A stretch of 64,000 nt of DNA from Dermanyssus gallinae (taxonomy: Eukaryota > Arthropoda > Arachnida > Mesostigmata > Dermanyssidae), in contig QVRM01001404.1 of the NCBI GenBank assembly GCA_003439945.1, positions 1 through 64,000 of the forward strand, in the 5' to 3' direction. The notes beneath the pieces are model-generated. The model did no database searches and had not been told where the DNA came from. It worked only from the letters and a program-made list of their open reading frames with translations. Position 1 is the stretch's first letter, and each line of letters opens with the position of its first letter. Shown in pieces: positions 37,730-48,620 of this stretch. The translations under genes and the position numbers were made by a program.

Positions 37730-38450
37730 TCATGCTGCTAAGTCATATTCAATGAATGCTTAAGCACTGGGGAAATTCCACAGGTCTGGAGGGCAGCAAC
37801 CTTAATAGTTATTCCCAAAGGAGAGGGTGTAGCAACGGAACCAGAGGGTTGGAGGGAAATAGCAACAAGAAAACTGCTTGTACAAGATATTCTCAGGAAC
37901 GATAGCGATAATAATAGAGTCTTTCTTGGCTGAGAGGAGGCAATATCGAAAGAGCAGCACGGATTTAGGAAAAGAAGATCCACTCACTCAGCAATTGGGA
38001 AGCTGCTCGGAGCAATTTGATTGGGACGGCAATCTGGAACACGCTGTCTAGGCCGAAGAGCTGCCGATATGCCGTGTTTGGCGACGTTTAATACAGCACC
38101 AAGGGATAAGATAGTTGAAAAGCGTGCTAAAAACGAGAGTGCCGGGAGAAATGCTGAGGTTGCTTATGAGCATCTTAAAACAGAACAAGGTGCTGATTGA
38201 TAACAGGGTCGGTATTGCGGGGGGGTAACTCAAACTACAGGTATCGCGCAGGGCGATAGAGTGAGTCCACTGCTGTTTTCCGTACTTCTGTGTGGACTGC
38301 CAGAACGGATAAAGACGGGCTTGACCCGAGAGTGAGTCAACATTTCAGTATACGCAGATGATGTGGTCATCTATTGTCTGCAGCCTTTTCAAAGTGAAAC
38401 TAAGCCGTGGATCGACTAGTAACATTCATTATGAAAAGAGCTGAGAGGTT
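37730..38450 (+). mobile_element. LINE reverse transcriptase relic
   Basis: One plus-strand frame, broken by several stops, reads FNECLSTGEIPQVWRAATLI then VIPKGEG, EQHGFRKRRSTHSAIGKLL, GIAQGDRVSPLLFSVLLCGL and YADDVVIY (38351-38374). These are RT fingers, palm and catalytic motifs in the right order. The YADD is intact, but stops and shifts kill the frame. Confidence 0.72.
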
Positions 38451-38525
38451 AATTGGGAAACGACACCAGCAATGACATTTCGATGAAGCGGACTGCGTCT
38501 GGCCAGGGGTTAAGTGCTTCAACTC

Positions 38526-38542
38526 GGGGGGGGGGGGGGGGG
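38526..38542. repeat. Poly-G run (17 G)
   Basis: Homopolymer of 17 G within LINE debris. Confidence 0.9.
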
Positions 38543-38969
38543 ATGAAGAATTCAATTTTGTAAACAAATTTACACACTTAGGGCTCATCTTATCAAGGGG
38601 CACCAGCTTTCGATCACACATCCAGGTAAAGCCTACATATGTTTTCGGTTCATGCAGCAGTCGCACATATCGTATTTCACAAATTTGGGTTAAGGTGGAA
38701 GTGGGCGAATATCGTTTGATTAAAGGGGTGAGGTTTCTCTCACGATGGATCTAAAGAAAACGTGCGCTTTTGGCGTTTAAATGCGGAACTGGGCAACCAA
38801 AATTAGTGAGGTGGGCATAGGGATTTATGGGACAGCACCAATGAGGAGCACTGGGTGGAGGGCTAGCGGGGTAAAAGATCGGCATCTAGCTACGGCCCAC
38901 AGATTTCATCGTTCTGTGCAGCGTAGAGAGTTTTCATGAGCCACAGGACGATTGTCAATTCAGACAATG

Positions 38970-39960
38970 CTAGGATTCATTGTTGTGTCGAAACACTCTG
39001 AACTCTGTAACATAAATGTGCATAACGTAAATGCTTGGGTTAATAAACTAAATATACTAATAACAATATTTAATCCAAATATATAGTATTTAATACGTAC
39101 ATAATACTATAAGAAATTATTATTTGATAAGCTGTAGAAATAAATTAAATATAGCTTATCATCTATCGTATACTCACTATAGTGGGGGAAATTGGAATGG
39201 TAATATTGGGATTCCTTTTTCAAACCTTGCATATGCAGTAATAACGTCTAAGCCATAGCATAATTTATTTGCATAGCTGTATTAGCTTACAAGAAGCCGA
39301 GGAACGAATTCTATGATTAGAAGCAGTATTACTGTATTATTAATAAGTTTACTTAATAATTAATTAATTATTATAAATATGTAACAACAACTATAACTGC
39401 CGACCATAATTAATAAAAAAAAACGTATAATCATGTAATTAGAGTATGCAGATTACGTTGACTGAATTGTAGATAAACAATGGCATATCTGTGTAAATAT
39501 ATAAAAAATAAGCGTATTTGTGTAGAAATTCAACTGAGGTAGAACTGAGGCATAAACATGTTCTGCTATATTTGTTTTTTGTCAATTCTTGTATCATTTT
39601 ATTAATAATAAATATTCAAAGTTAGTTAAATCTCTAGATAGACATAGACGTGCGGTATCCGTAGTAGGTGATCCAGCTGCTACGTTTTGAGAGCGTTCGA
39701 TGAGCGTTTGAAGCTGCCGTTTAGCAGGACTCATTCAATGCATACCCGTTTCACAGTGGAACAGTGTCAGTTAAACTAGGTTATTATTAAGTTAAACGTA
39801 AATTAGTAGCATTGAACACATTGGATTGAACGTATATATATATATATATTGAAAATAGGAACTGCCAATCGGCAGAGCGACTGCGAGCGGTGCACGACCT
39901 TTGGCACGGTGGAAGTGAGGTTAGGAGAGCGTGCTCGTTCACGAAGTAGTGCATCTTTTC
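38970..39960. other. Very AT-rich intergenic, no gene recognised
   Basis: Mostly A and T with no long ORF. A short AT run ends near 39850, after which GC rises. Confidence 0.45.
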
Positions 39961-40850
39961 TCACAGTATGCTCATCATAGCGATTGTCCGTGTTAAACTA
40001 ACCCACGGTCATCGGGCAGAGCATAGTAGTCAAAGATTCAGATTTCGTTGCAATGGCGGCGGAGAAGAGGCGACTGCGGCTCTTGATGTCGCGCCGATGA
40101 TGCACGGCATCAACTTGCCTACGAGTCGATTTTGCCTGCCTGCCTGCCTGCACCTTTGGCTACAATCAGAAGAATGCAGAAGAGTTGCTGAAGATATTGT
40201 TAATGTTGACTGCTGCTGCTGCTGCGTCGTCGTCGTCATTGTCGTCGTAGTCGTAGTCGTCGTCGTTGTTCACTGTGGAATAAACGACGCGAGAAATTCG
40301 TACGCGCAGTTCGACGACAGCTGTGTGCGCTTGCCGTGTACCATGCAGGCGCATCCATCGCTTCCCAACCAACGCGGCACGTGTTGTGAACGCGAGCAGC
40401 GCGCGTCCACACATGGCTGTGTGAGCTAATGAGCGTCTCTAAACACCTACCTCTATGCATGATGTATCATCGCGCGGAGTGAATGGCGTGCGTCTCTGCG
40501 GCCACTGACTCGCGGCAGCAGCAGCAGCAGCAGCTGAGGAGAGTCAGGTGAGGAGATAGATACAGCCGGCCCCGGCATATTATTCCCGGCTGGCAGAACC
40601 CGCCGCCGAAATCGATGCTGCTGCAGCAGCAACAACAACAACAACAGCAACAACAACAACAAGTTTCCGGTTTGTGCGAAGCTGGCTGAGCGGCAGACAA
40701 ACCGGTTGCATCATTTTTGGCGCTACTTTTGCGTCGTTGGCTCAGTAGTGCGCACACTGCGCTAATGATGATGAACGTCGTCGCTACGTTCTTGATTAAC
40801 GGCCACACCGAACAACACGCCGTGTCATCGGCCCCGCGTGTGTAGGGCAT
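39961..40850. other. GC-richer triplet-repeat region, possible promoter or 5' exon
   Basis: CTG/CGTCGT runs at 40210-40270, GCA at 40515-40533 and CAG/CAA at 40620-40662. ORFs are open on both strands because of the repeats, so coding cannot be claimed. The composition contrasts sharply with the AT-rich sequence on either side. Confidence 0.3.
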
Positions 40851-40972
40851 TGAAACTTGCCGATCGTAATCAACGCTTATTAAAAATTCCTCGACCGTCG
40901 GTTGATTATAAATATATACATTTATCTATGCATACATTGATCCATTCATATATGTGTATATAAACATATATG

Positions 40973-41191
40973 ATCTGAACCAAGTGTCCATAGACAGTAA
41001 CCCGCCGAATTCATGAAAACTTGATGTTTAAACTCAACACCTTCTTGAGTAATATATATATATATATATATATATATACATTCATGTATGTTTATATACA
41101 TATACGTTCTGAACCAGGTGTCCATAGACAGTAACCCGCCGATTACATGAAAACATGATGTTCAAACTCAACACCTTCTTGAGTAAAACGT

Positions 41192-41226
<35 letters not shown>

Positions 41227-42093
41227 TGTATGTTTATATACATATACGTTCCGACGGTGTAGCGGAGCACCCAAGCATAGACAGGCTTTGCCCAAGGCGA
41301 TAATCTCAGCCCTTTGCTTTTCTGTTTACTGGTAGCCGATTTACCAACACGTTTAGAGACCCGACACCCAGCTGTCAAGATAATTATTTATGCCGACGAT
41401 CTAGTACTCTACAGTAGCAGCAGATACCATCTGCAACAGGCGCTGGCCACTTTGTCGGCGTACGTGAACGTTGTAGGTCTTGAAATAAATATGCAGAAGA
41501 CAGAAGCTATGAAGTTCAGGCAAGCGGGCAGGCTGGCCGTGACCGATACACTTAGGTTAAATGGACAAGGCCTGAACTACGTAAATAAGTTCACATATCT
41601 CGGTATCACAGTGACTTCCTCAGCAAAGACCTTCGCTGCACATATGGAGGAGAGGTCTCGAAAAGCCTTGATTGCGGCGACAACCTTTAAGAAGCCCCAG
41701 ATGCTCTCGATTAAGGCAGCGCTAGCTCTATTTGATATGAAAATAGCGCCAATTGCATCATACGAAAATCCAGCTTGTATGGGCAAAACTAAGCTCAAAA
41801 CTTGGTGCTCTCGATCGGGTGAAACCAGCTTATTTGAAGCGGGTACTAGGTTTACATACGTCAGTATACAACCGTGTACGATGCTCTACTATTCGTGGAA
41901 CAGATCAAAAAACAGTTTTCCCTTCCAGACACCCATGCTATTTTAATATTAATATAATTACGAGACTGTAGTGATATCGATCGTACTATTGTATATTTTA
42001 CCCAATCTGGTGTGTGAATAAATCATGTGTATACGTTCTGAACCAGGTGTCCTTAGACACCTGCCGACTCCATGAGCAACACCTTCTTAAGTA
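40973..42093. repeat. Three copies of a ~130-bp repeat, interrupted by a LINE fragment
   Basis: TCTGAACCA.GTGTCC.TAGACA...CCCGCCGA...CTCAACACCTTCTTGAGT occurs at 40973-41050 and 41106-41186, and with an internal deletion at 42034-42093. Each copy is preceded by an ATATAC-rich spacer and followed by an AT run. The LINE fragment at 41260-41950 sits between the second and third copies. Confidence 0.75.
41260..41946 (+). mobile_element. LINE reverse transcriptase fragment with YADD
   Basis: From 41286 the frame reads FAQGDNLSPLLFCLLVADLP, then IIIYADDLVLY (41383-41415), LQQALATLSAYVNVVGLEIN, KTEAMKFR and FTYLGITVTS. These are palm motifs B, C, D and E of a non-LTR RT, all in one open frame of 210 codons. 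Fingers and endonuclease are missing, so it is 5'-truncated. Relics at 37730 and 47690 belong to a similar type. Confidence 0.8.
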
Positions 42094-42129
42094 TATAAAT
42101 ATATGCATGCGTATTTTTTTTGCAGAGGG

Positions 42130-42460
42130 CCGGGAACAAAAATGCATATTGCACACTCTTTGCCTTGAAGTTTATTTATACATTATACACAGCATAATTC
42201 TAATACGTAATCAGAGCAGACCCGGTAGACCACTGCCTGAGGGCAGCGAACCTAGCACCGCAGCCGCATTTCCACGTTGCACTTCAATTGATATTCTTTG
42301 TAGCAGAAATTCCCCTGCCCTTTTCTCATCCTTCTCACTTGCCGCTCTTTTCCCAATTTCTTTCAGAAATTTTACTGTTGATTCGCCTATGACTCCTATT
42401 GTTTCTATGGCAACTGGCTGCACTATAAAAATTGCACACTCTTTTGTCCAAGTAGTGTAG
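42130..42460 (-). mobile_element. RLE-type non-LTR retrotransposon 3' end, copy 5
   Basis: The minus strand reads QPVAIETIGVIGESTVKFLK, EIGKRAASEKDEKRAGEFL and QRISIEVQRGNAAAVLGSLP: the closing block of this retrotransposon family, in an open frame of 70 codons. It is the shortest copy in the window and truncated before the endonuclease core. Confidence 0.65.
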
Positions 42461-42469
42461 GACCCTTAG

Positions 42470-43160
42470 AATCCTACATGACTAAGGATATGTGGTATGA
42501 CTTTAGAGTATGTAGGGAGCCGCTGGTCTGGCGTTCAGTCTTCAGTGTGCTGGCGACGTAATAGGATACATATTAGGAAGTGCCACGACATTGCGTTAGA
42601 TTGCACACTTGAGTGATATCTGTGAGTTTCTGAGTTTAAATGAGCGGTTGGTCTAATTCACTCCCGTGCTGTCCTTAAAGCAAGGTCTTTTACGTGTTCT
42701 GTGTACTCGAAATTAACAGACGTTACTACCACCAGATGTCTGGCGAGTTTTTAGAGGCAAGAGGATGGCTACCAATGAAGTAATTGGAATGTGCATTTCT
42801 ATGACCAAAATAAGTACAACGGACTGTTTTAGATCTAGAGAAACAGACCAGTTTAAAAACGAATCTCCCGTATCCTGCAGTTCTATGCATTCTTTGCGCC
42901 TAAATTAACATCTTTCTCATAGGTTATATATTCCACATTTCCAGAAATAATATTCTTAAACGAGTTGATGTAGAAAATGAACATAAATGGTTGTAGAGTG
43001 CGTCCTTGGGGGCAACCAAAGAGAGCTATAGTCTTCTTAGATAAGAGGCATGGTCAACACGTACGTGAAAGTAGTACACCTGTAAGCGGGCAGACCGCTC
43101 ACGCACGGATGCCTACCCCATATTTAGGCGGCACCTTAGGTGGGTAACAGTGTGTTTATT
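42470..43160. other. Intergenic, no gene recognised
   Basis: Nothing seen. Confidence 0.4.
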
Positions 43161-43164
43161 TAAA

Positions 43165-43176
43165 AGCCGGACCGTG

Positions 43177-43246
<70 letters not shown>
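43165..43246. repeat. (AT)n microsatellite
   Basis: About 80 bases of AT with ATGT breaks. Confidence 0.95.
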
Positions 43247-43252
<6 letters not shown>

Positions 43253-43284
43253 CACGTGATTTACTCTAACGCCTTCATAGCCAG

Positions 43285-43833
43285 TCATGGTGCGGTCCAG
43301 GCTGGTTAGGCGATTTGAGGAGGCAGCGAAAATATCCGAGGGTGTCATAAGTACGTATATCACCTTCGATTAGTACCGGAAACACATGTTCTGGCAAAAT
43401 TTTCCGCCAAATGTTGTCATTAGACACACGGCGCGATAACGCTGCGGCAGTGTCTCGAACCTTGTTCTAATGTTGAACACTAGGTCTGGACGCAGGGCTT
43501 ATGTAGTTTCTGCAAACCTTCACTGGGGTACAATTGTTTACACCCAATTGTGAGATATGATAGAACAATAATGTATACATATGTATGCACAACTATTTTT
43601 TCTTTTATGAAATTAAGATAATTCTTTCGATTATGATGATCCGCTAATTTCGAAACACTTTTGGAGGCGGTGGATCCATGCATCAAGGCACACCCCAAGT
43701 CGCGTTTTTATGGTTTTTAGTTCCATGGCTTCAAGAACCTATTTGCGCGAATCAAAACATCTTCCACTCAATTTTTTTGTGACAAATTACGAGGGACCCA
43801 TCGATCCGGCTCTTTGGTGAGTCTGTGGTGGTC
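43285..43833. repeat. Dispersed repeat, family 2, copy B (carries the minisatellite)
   Basis: Collinear with 22590-23115. At its right end the single unit of copy A is replaced by an array of 24-bp units that starts at 43834. Confidence 0.75.
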
Positions 43834-43918
43834 GTGAAGGATCTTATAGAGGGGATCGTGAAGGATCTTATAGAGGGGATCGTGAAGGATCTTATAGAGG
43901 GGATCGTGAAGGATCTTA
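43834..43918. repeat. 24-bp minisatellite, left part (3.5 units)
   Basis: Unit GTGAAGGATCTTATAGAGGG plus GATC, three full copies and 13 bases of a fourth, identical to each other. The fourth is cut by the retrotransposon. Confidence 0.95.
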
Positions 43919-46776
43919 ATTCCCTGATCGCACACTTGAGTCGATTAAACGCCAGCGGAAATCGGCAGCGTATAAGGCGCGAGTTAACGAGTTTGTTCAC
44001 AAACGAACTCGTTCTCCGTCTGGCTCCGACGACGAGTCTGGCGATCCTTACCCCAAAAGGTCCGACCTTGACTCACAGGAAACCAAGTTTCCTTCCCCAA
44101 AAGACGCTATCATAGCGCGAATACAAGCCCTCACAAACACGCTCCCCCCACACTCATCAACCACAGACCTAACCCACCTTGCAAATATAATTTGCCAAGG
44201 TGAGGCACACTCCCAAATACTAAACGACTTCCTACACAAACACATAAACGCAACAACACACCCGCGCACAGCTGTGACGCCCCCGTCCACTGATAGGGCG
44301 CTGTCAAAGCGTAAGCTGCGGCGGGAACACTACGCTATCACACAGAAATTATACAACAAAAACCGCTCCAAGTGTGCTCAAGGCATACTAGACGGTGTAC
44401 GCCGAATAAACAACATGAATGACACGGAGGTTGTAGAGCATTGGACTACTGCAATGACCCAACCCCCACCCCCGCCACTTACGCCAAACCCCTACATCCC
44501 CAACCCTGATCTCAACTGCGTTTCTACCCCTATCTCCCTCCTAGAAACGCAATCAGCTCTCCGAGGGACATCTAAAGCACTAGGCTTGGATGGGATTAAA
44601 CTAGCATCCCTCCGTAAACTCCCCTTAGAGAATGTCTGCTGTCTCCTTAATATTCTATTCATTAGCGATGTTCCCCCCTGCCAACAAAAGGCTCGAGTAG
44701 CGTTCATCCCCAAGGTCACTGATGCCTCCTCCCCCAGTGACCTCCGACCCATCTCGATTAGCTCTTACTTACAAAGAACGCTTAATAAAATCCTTTCTAA
44801 ACGTATCCAAAAATCTATTAAAATTCTCCCCACTCAACGAGCCTTCCTCCCATTCGATGGGACTTTCGAAAACCTGACGGTTCTCGATGGCATCATTCAT
44901 GATGCCAAGTCCACAGGCCGCGAATTGCGGATCGCGTCGGTCGACCTGCGTAAGGCGTTCGACTCGATCAGCCATGACGCGGTCCTGTGGACGCTCGGGG
45001 CCAGAGGGTATCCGGAAGTCTTCATCGAGTATATCGAGCGCCTATACCAATCATCCCAAACTCTCCTCGAATTCGGTAAAGAATGTCGTACTATCAGGCC
45101 CACCAGGGGTGTTCGTCAGGGTGATCCCCTGTCACCCCTGTTATTTAATCTAGTTCTTGACGACATTCTCAGGAAAATAAACTTAGACAATTTAGGATAT
45201 CGACTAAAAGAAGGAAACCGCCTTATGGGCCTAGCCTTTGCGGACGACCTCATCCTCCTCGCCTCCACCAAGAACACCCTCCAACAACTCCTAGATTTAG
45301 CTTTCCCCTTACTTAAAGAAAGAGGCCTTGAAATCAACACTGATAAGAGCTTTACGATCTCGCATCTTTATGATAGCCGGGTGAAGAAGAGCCTTTATCA
45401 GTCAACCCCCGAATTCTCCGTTGGAGGGAGGCAATTGCCAGCCAAGGGTATATGCGCTCGATGGAGATACCTCGGCATCGAGTTCGACAGTAATGGCAGA
45501 GTCGACACGGCCAAGGTCACTCTCCTAGAACTACTCGGCAGACTAACATCAGCTCCCCTTAAACCCCAGCAACGCTTAACAATACTGAAACAATTCCTTA
45601 TCCCGAAAATTCTCTATAAACTGGTCGCTGGTCCCCGACCGTCTCAAAAATTCCTCCTAGAACTAGACTGTGAGATCAGGCGAACGGTGAAGTTGCAGTG
45701 GCTCAAACTCGAAAACAGCGTGCCAAACGCCTTCCTATACGCGCACATCTCACACGGCGGTCTGGACATCCCCTGTCTCCGTACACTAATTCCCAGACTT
45801 CGCCTCTCCCGCCTCACTGCCCTGAACAGATCATCCCACATAGGCACTCAATGGCTGCTGTCGACCGAGTATCACAGTAAGGAGCTGGCGAAAACCAGCG
45901 CTCTCTGTGTGTTCGATGACACGACCATTGAAGACGCCGCACACGAGACCGAGTACTGGTCTCGTACACTACATAACACAGTCGATGGGGCTCACCTGAA
46001 ACACACACACCTAACCCCTTTTACAAATGACTGGGTCAAGGGTACTCCTTACCTATCCGGTAGGGAGTACATAAACCTGATTAAGTTAAGGATCAACGCA
46101 CTACCAACGCGTGCCAGACTCGCAAGGGGTCGCCCCGGGTACGACAAATTTTGTCGTCATGGGTGCAACGCTGTCGAGACGCTGGCCCACATCGCTCAAG
46201 TGTGCGATCACACCCATCGCCCTATAATCAAGCGCCACGATGACATATGTGAGCGAGTCACCCGCTTACTCCGTGCTAAAGGAATGCAGGTGGAACGAGA
46301 GCGCACCTTCCGAAGACCCGCCGCACCGGCTCGGAGACCAGACCTCGTCATAACAACACCTACGAGGGTCTGGGTCTTGGACGCCGAGGTCTGCGGCCCC
46401 TCAAGAGACCTTGCATTGGCCAGACGGGATAAGATCAGGAAATACGATATACCCGGGGTCAGGGATCAACTTCCCAGCTCGCTTCCCCACCGATTCGGGT
46501 CCATCACCGTGTCGATGACCGGTGTATGGGAGCCCGAGTCGGTGAAGGATCTCCTGACTCTCGGGTTATCGAAGAAAAACCTGATCGACCTAACCGTCCT
46601 GGCCATGCAGGGTACCCTACGGGTCTTCCGGGCGCACCGGGACCACAAGAGCTGGGTCCGTCGCGGAGGAGGAGCAGGCGAACTCACCGGGAGGCGATTT
46701 TAAATTATTTTTTTAGGCGGGCACTGCCTCAGTGTGCAAATGTGCAATTATTGAATAAATTCAATGTTGTATTCCC
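43919..46776 (+). mobile_element. R2-like non-LTR retrotransposon inside the minisatellite
   Basis: An element of about 2.86 kb is framed on both sides by the same 24-bp repeat. It has one long ORF (43920-46703), a 3' UTR of about 73 bases with a GCACTGCC...AGTGTGC stem, and no poly(A) tail. At the junctions the left array stops after GTGAAGGATCTTA and the right one resumes at AGGGGATC; compared with an intact unit only TAG is missing, and there is no visible target-site duplication. N-terminal zinc fingers and Myb domain of classical R2 are not seen, so the copy may be 5'-truncated. A second 3'-end copy is at the right edge of the window. Confidence 0.85.
43920..46703 (+). CDS. R2-like retrotransposon ORF: reverse transcriptase plus restriction-like endonuclease
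   Basis: The frame is open for 927 codons from the 5' junction to TAA at 46701-46703; the first ATG comes only around codon 166, and a GTG is at 44274, so the true start is unknown. RT motifs: IPKV...DLRPISISS (fingers), SVDLRKAFDS (motif A), GVRQGDPLSPLLFN (motif B) and LAFADDLILLAS (motif C; FADD codons at 45237-45248), WRYLGIEF (thumb side). A CCHC finger C-x3-C-x7-H-x4-C follows at 46152-46205, then the endonuclease core RRPDLVITTP (46332-46361) and VLDAEVCGP (Asp codon at 46380). This order, RT then CCHC then RLE, is that of the R2 clade. The absence of stops implies recent insertion. Confidence 0.88.
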   Translation, partial: FPDRTLESIKRQRKSAAYKARVNEFVHKRTRSPSGSDDESGDPYPKRSDLDSQETKFPSPKDAIIARIQALTNTLPPHSSTTDLTHLANIICQGEAHSQILNDFLHKHINATTHPRTAVTPPSTDRALSKRKLRREHYAITQKLYNKNRSKCAQGILDGVRRINNMNDTEVVEHWTTAMTQPPPPPLTPNPYIPNPDLNCVSTPISLLETQSALRGTSKALGLDGIKLASLRKLPLENVCCLLNILFISDVPPCQQKARVAFIPKVTDASSPSDLRPISISSYLQRTLNKILSKRIQKSIKILPTQRAFLPFDGTFENLTVLDGIIHDAKSTGRELRIASVDLRKAFDSISHDAVLWTLGARGYPEVFIEYIERLYQSSQTLLEFGKECRTIRPTRGVRQGDPLSPLLFNLVLDDILRKINLDNLGYRLKEGNRLMGLAFADDLILLASTKNTLQQLLDLAFPLLKERGLEINTDKSFTISHLYDSRVKKSLYQSTPEFSVGGRQLPAKGICARWRYLGIEFDSNGRVDTAKVTLLELLGRLTSAPLKPQQRLTILKQFLIPKILYKLVAGPRPSQKFLLELDCEIRRTVKLQWLKLENSVPNAFLYAHISHGGLDIPCLRTLIPRLRLSRLTALNRSSHIGTQWLLSTEYHSKELAKTSALCVFDDTTIEDAAHETEYWSRTLHNTVDGAHLKHTHLTPFTNDWVKGTPYLSGREYINLIKLRINALPTRARLARGRPGYDKFCRHGCNAVETLAHIAQVCDHTHRPIIKRHDDICERVTRLLRAKGMQVERERTFRRPAAPARRPDLVITTPTRVWVLDAEVCGPSRDLALARRDKIRKYDIPGVRDQLPSSLPHRFGSITVSMTGVWEPESVKDLLTLGLSKKNLIDLTVLAMQGTLRVFRAHRDHKSWVRRGGGAGELTGRRF

Positions 46777-47327
46777 AGGGGATCGTGAAGGATCTTATAG
46801 AGGGGATCGTGAAGGATCTTATAGAGGGGATCGTGAAGGATCTTATAGAGGGGATCGTGAAGGATCTTATAGAGGGGATCGTGAAGGATCTATAGAGGGG
46901 ATCGTGAAGGATCTTATAGAGGGGATCGTGAAGGATCTTATAGAGGGGATCGTGAAGGATCTTATAGAGGGGATCGTGAAGGATCTTATAGAGGGGTTCG
47001 TGAAGGGCATCTTATAGAAGGGGGATCGTGACAGGATATTATAGAGGGGATCGTGAAAGGATCTTATAGAGGGGATCGTGAAAGGATCTTATAGAGGGGA
47101 TCGTGAAGGATCTTATAGAGGTGGATCGTGAAGGGATCTTATAGAGGGGGGATCGTGAAGGATCTTATAGCAGGGGATCGTGAAGGATCTATAGAGGGAT
47201 CGTGAAGGATCTTATAGAGGGATCGTGAAGGGATCTTATAGAGGGGATCGTGAAGGATCTATAGAGGGGATTGTGGAAGGATCTTATAGAGGGGGATCGT
47301 GAAGGATCTTATAGAGGGGACACGGCT
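46777..47327. repeat. 24-bp minisatellite, right part (about 23 units)
   Basis: Same unit as the left part. Units up to about 47000 are nearly identical; later ones carry one-base insertions and deletions (for example at 47005-47040 and 47125-47160). Because 24 is a multiple of three, intact units are open in two plus-strand frames (VKDLIEGI and DREGSYRG). Confidence 0.95.
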
Positions 47328-47689
47328 ATCTACTAATGATTCTATTTTAAAACCACCTACCACTATCGAGAGATTGAAAAAAATGAAACCAAATACGTAT
47401 GTAGGTAAATATAAATATACTTTTACAAATAGTGATGCATTTTTAGACATTCGTTTTGGCGGAGTGCTTCTTATGTTACCATGCAAATATTGTCTATTTT
47501 CTATTTATAAGACGGATAATTGGTAGTCTAAATAAGTTGACCCTCGTGCTCCTATTAAATCACTCCAGTAAAGTACTTGCTAGTAGAAATATTCTTGCTT
47601 CGTCTGACAGTTTCCCCAAACATACCCATATTTCCATCAGTATTCTCAAAATAAGCAGAATTCTTTCGAGATCAGAGTGACGCGTCATT

Positions 47690-48620
47690 GAAGATGGAGG
47701 AGGTTAGCATAACGATCAGACATTTGATAACAACAAAGTACCCGGAATTCATCTAGCAAGGATCAGATCCTGCCTTCTGAACAAATGCTTGGACGGTGGA
47801 GAGGTGCCAGCGCTGTGGAGAAACTGCCTGCCTACAGTGATTCCTAGAGGAAAAGGGAATGCAAATGAGCGTTCGACGTGGCCAGGTATCGCAAATAAAA
47901 ATGCCTATGCAAGCTACTGACGCTTCTTCTTAAGCAGGGACTTGTTCTTCTAGAGTTAGCGGGTTTTGCCCCTGCTCAATAATTATACGCAATAATTCTG
48001 GATTTCGAGGCAGCATTCAACACGGTACCGAGATATTAGATCGTATAGCAGCTAGAGGAGCTGATATAGCCACGAAACCTTTAAACACAATAGTTCAAAT
48101 CTTGGGTAAGAGTTGAGTTATTCTAGATGATAGAATATTTGAATATACCTACATTAAGCAGAAAACGTGGTTGACACAGGGCAACGATCTGAATACCTTG
48201 GTGTTTCCGGTTCTAACCAGTGACCTACCTTTGGCAAATATTTGAGCAGGCAGTTCAGTACGCCGATGACGTAGTAATGCATCCGTCTAGTAGTAGGTTC
48301 CACCAACGTTTTGCAACGTCAACATACAATGCCGGGCAACGTGAATTGCAAAATAAACGTCGAAAAAACTAAAACCTTGAAGTTCAGAAGAGGTGGACTT
48401 TGCCCCATTCTAATCTAGAGCTTGATATCAACCCTAGCGGAAACGTGCTGTATTGGGAACGTAAAACGTTGGAAATAGATCCCTAAAGCACCTAAGCTAT
48501 GATGAACCGAATATGGACCTCTCCGCAGTACAAGTGCCAATCAATGATATTTCGCCACGCAAAGCACGGTTTCCGTCATTCCATTTGTGTGAGGAGCGGC
48601 CCTAAGGCCAACGACTAGCC
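47690..48620 (+). mobile_element. LINE reverse transcriptase relic, heavily degraded
   Basis: Recognisable islands in shifting frames: PGIHLARIRSCLLNKCLDGG with EVPALWRNCLPTVIPRGKGN (fingers), LDFEAAFNTVPRY (motif A), QYADDVVMHPSSS (motif C, about 48256) and NVEKTKTLKFRRGG. Many stops. Related in style to the fragment at 41260-41946. Confidence 0.65.

Noticed and set aside
40467..40850. 127-codon minus-strand ORF with a Cys run
   Set aside because: The Cys run is the triplet repeat. The rest lacks a family, and other frames are equally open.
43825..44115. ORF with VKDLIEGI repeats as a gene or leader of the retrotransposon
   Set aside because: It is the minisatellite read through into the element in a different frame from the RT ORF.
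46777..47327. CRISPR array
   Set aside because: The 24-bp units are directly adjacent with no spacers and lie in a eukaryotic genome; it is a minisatellite.
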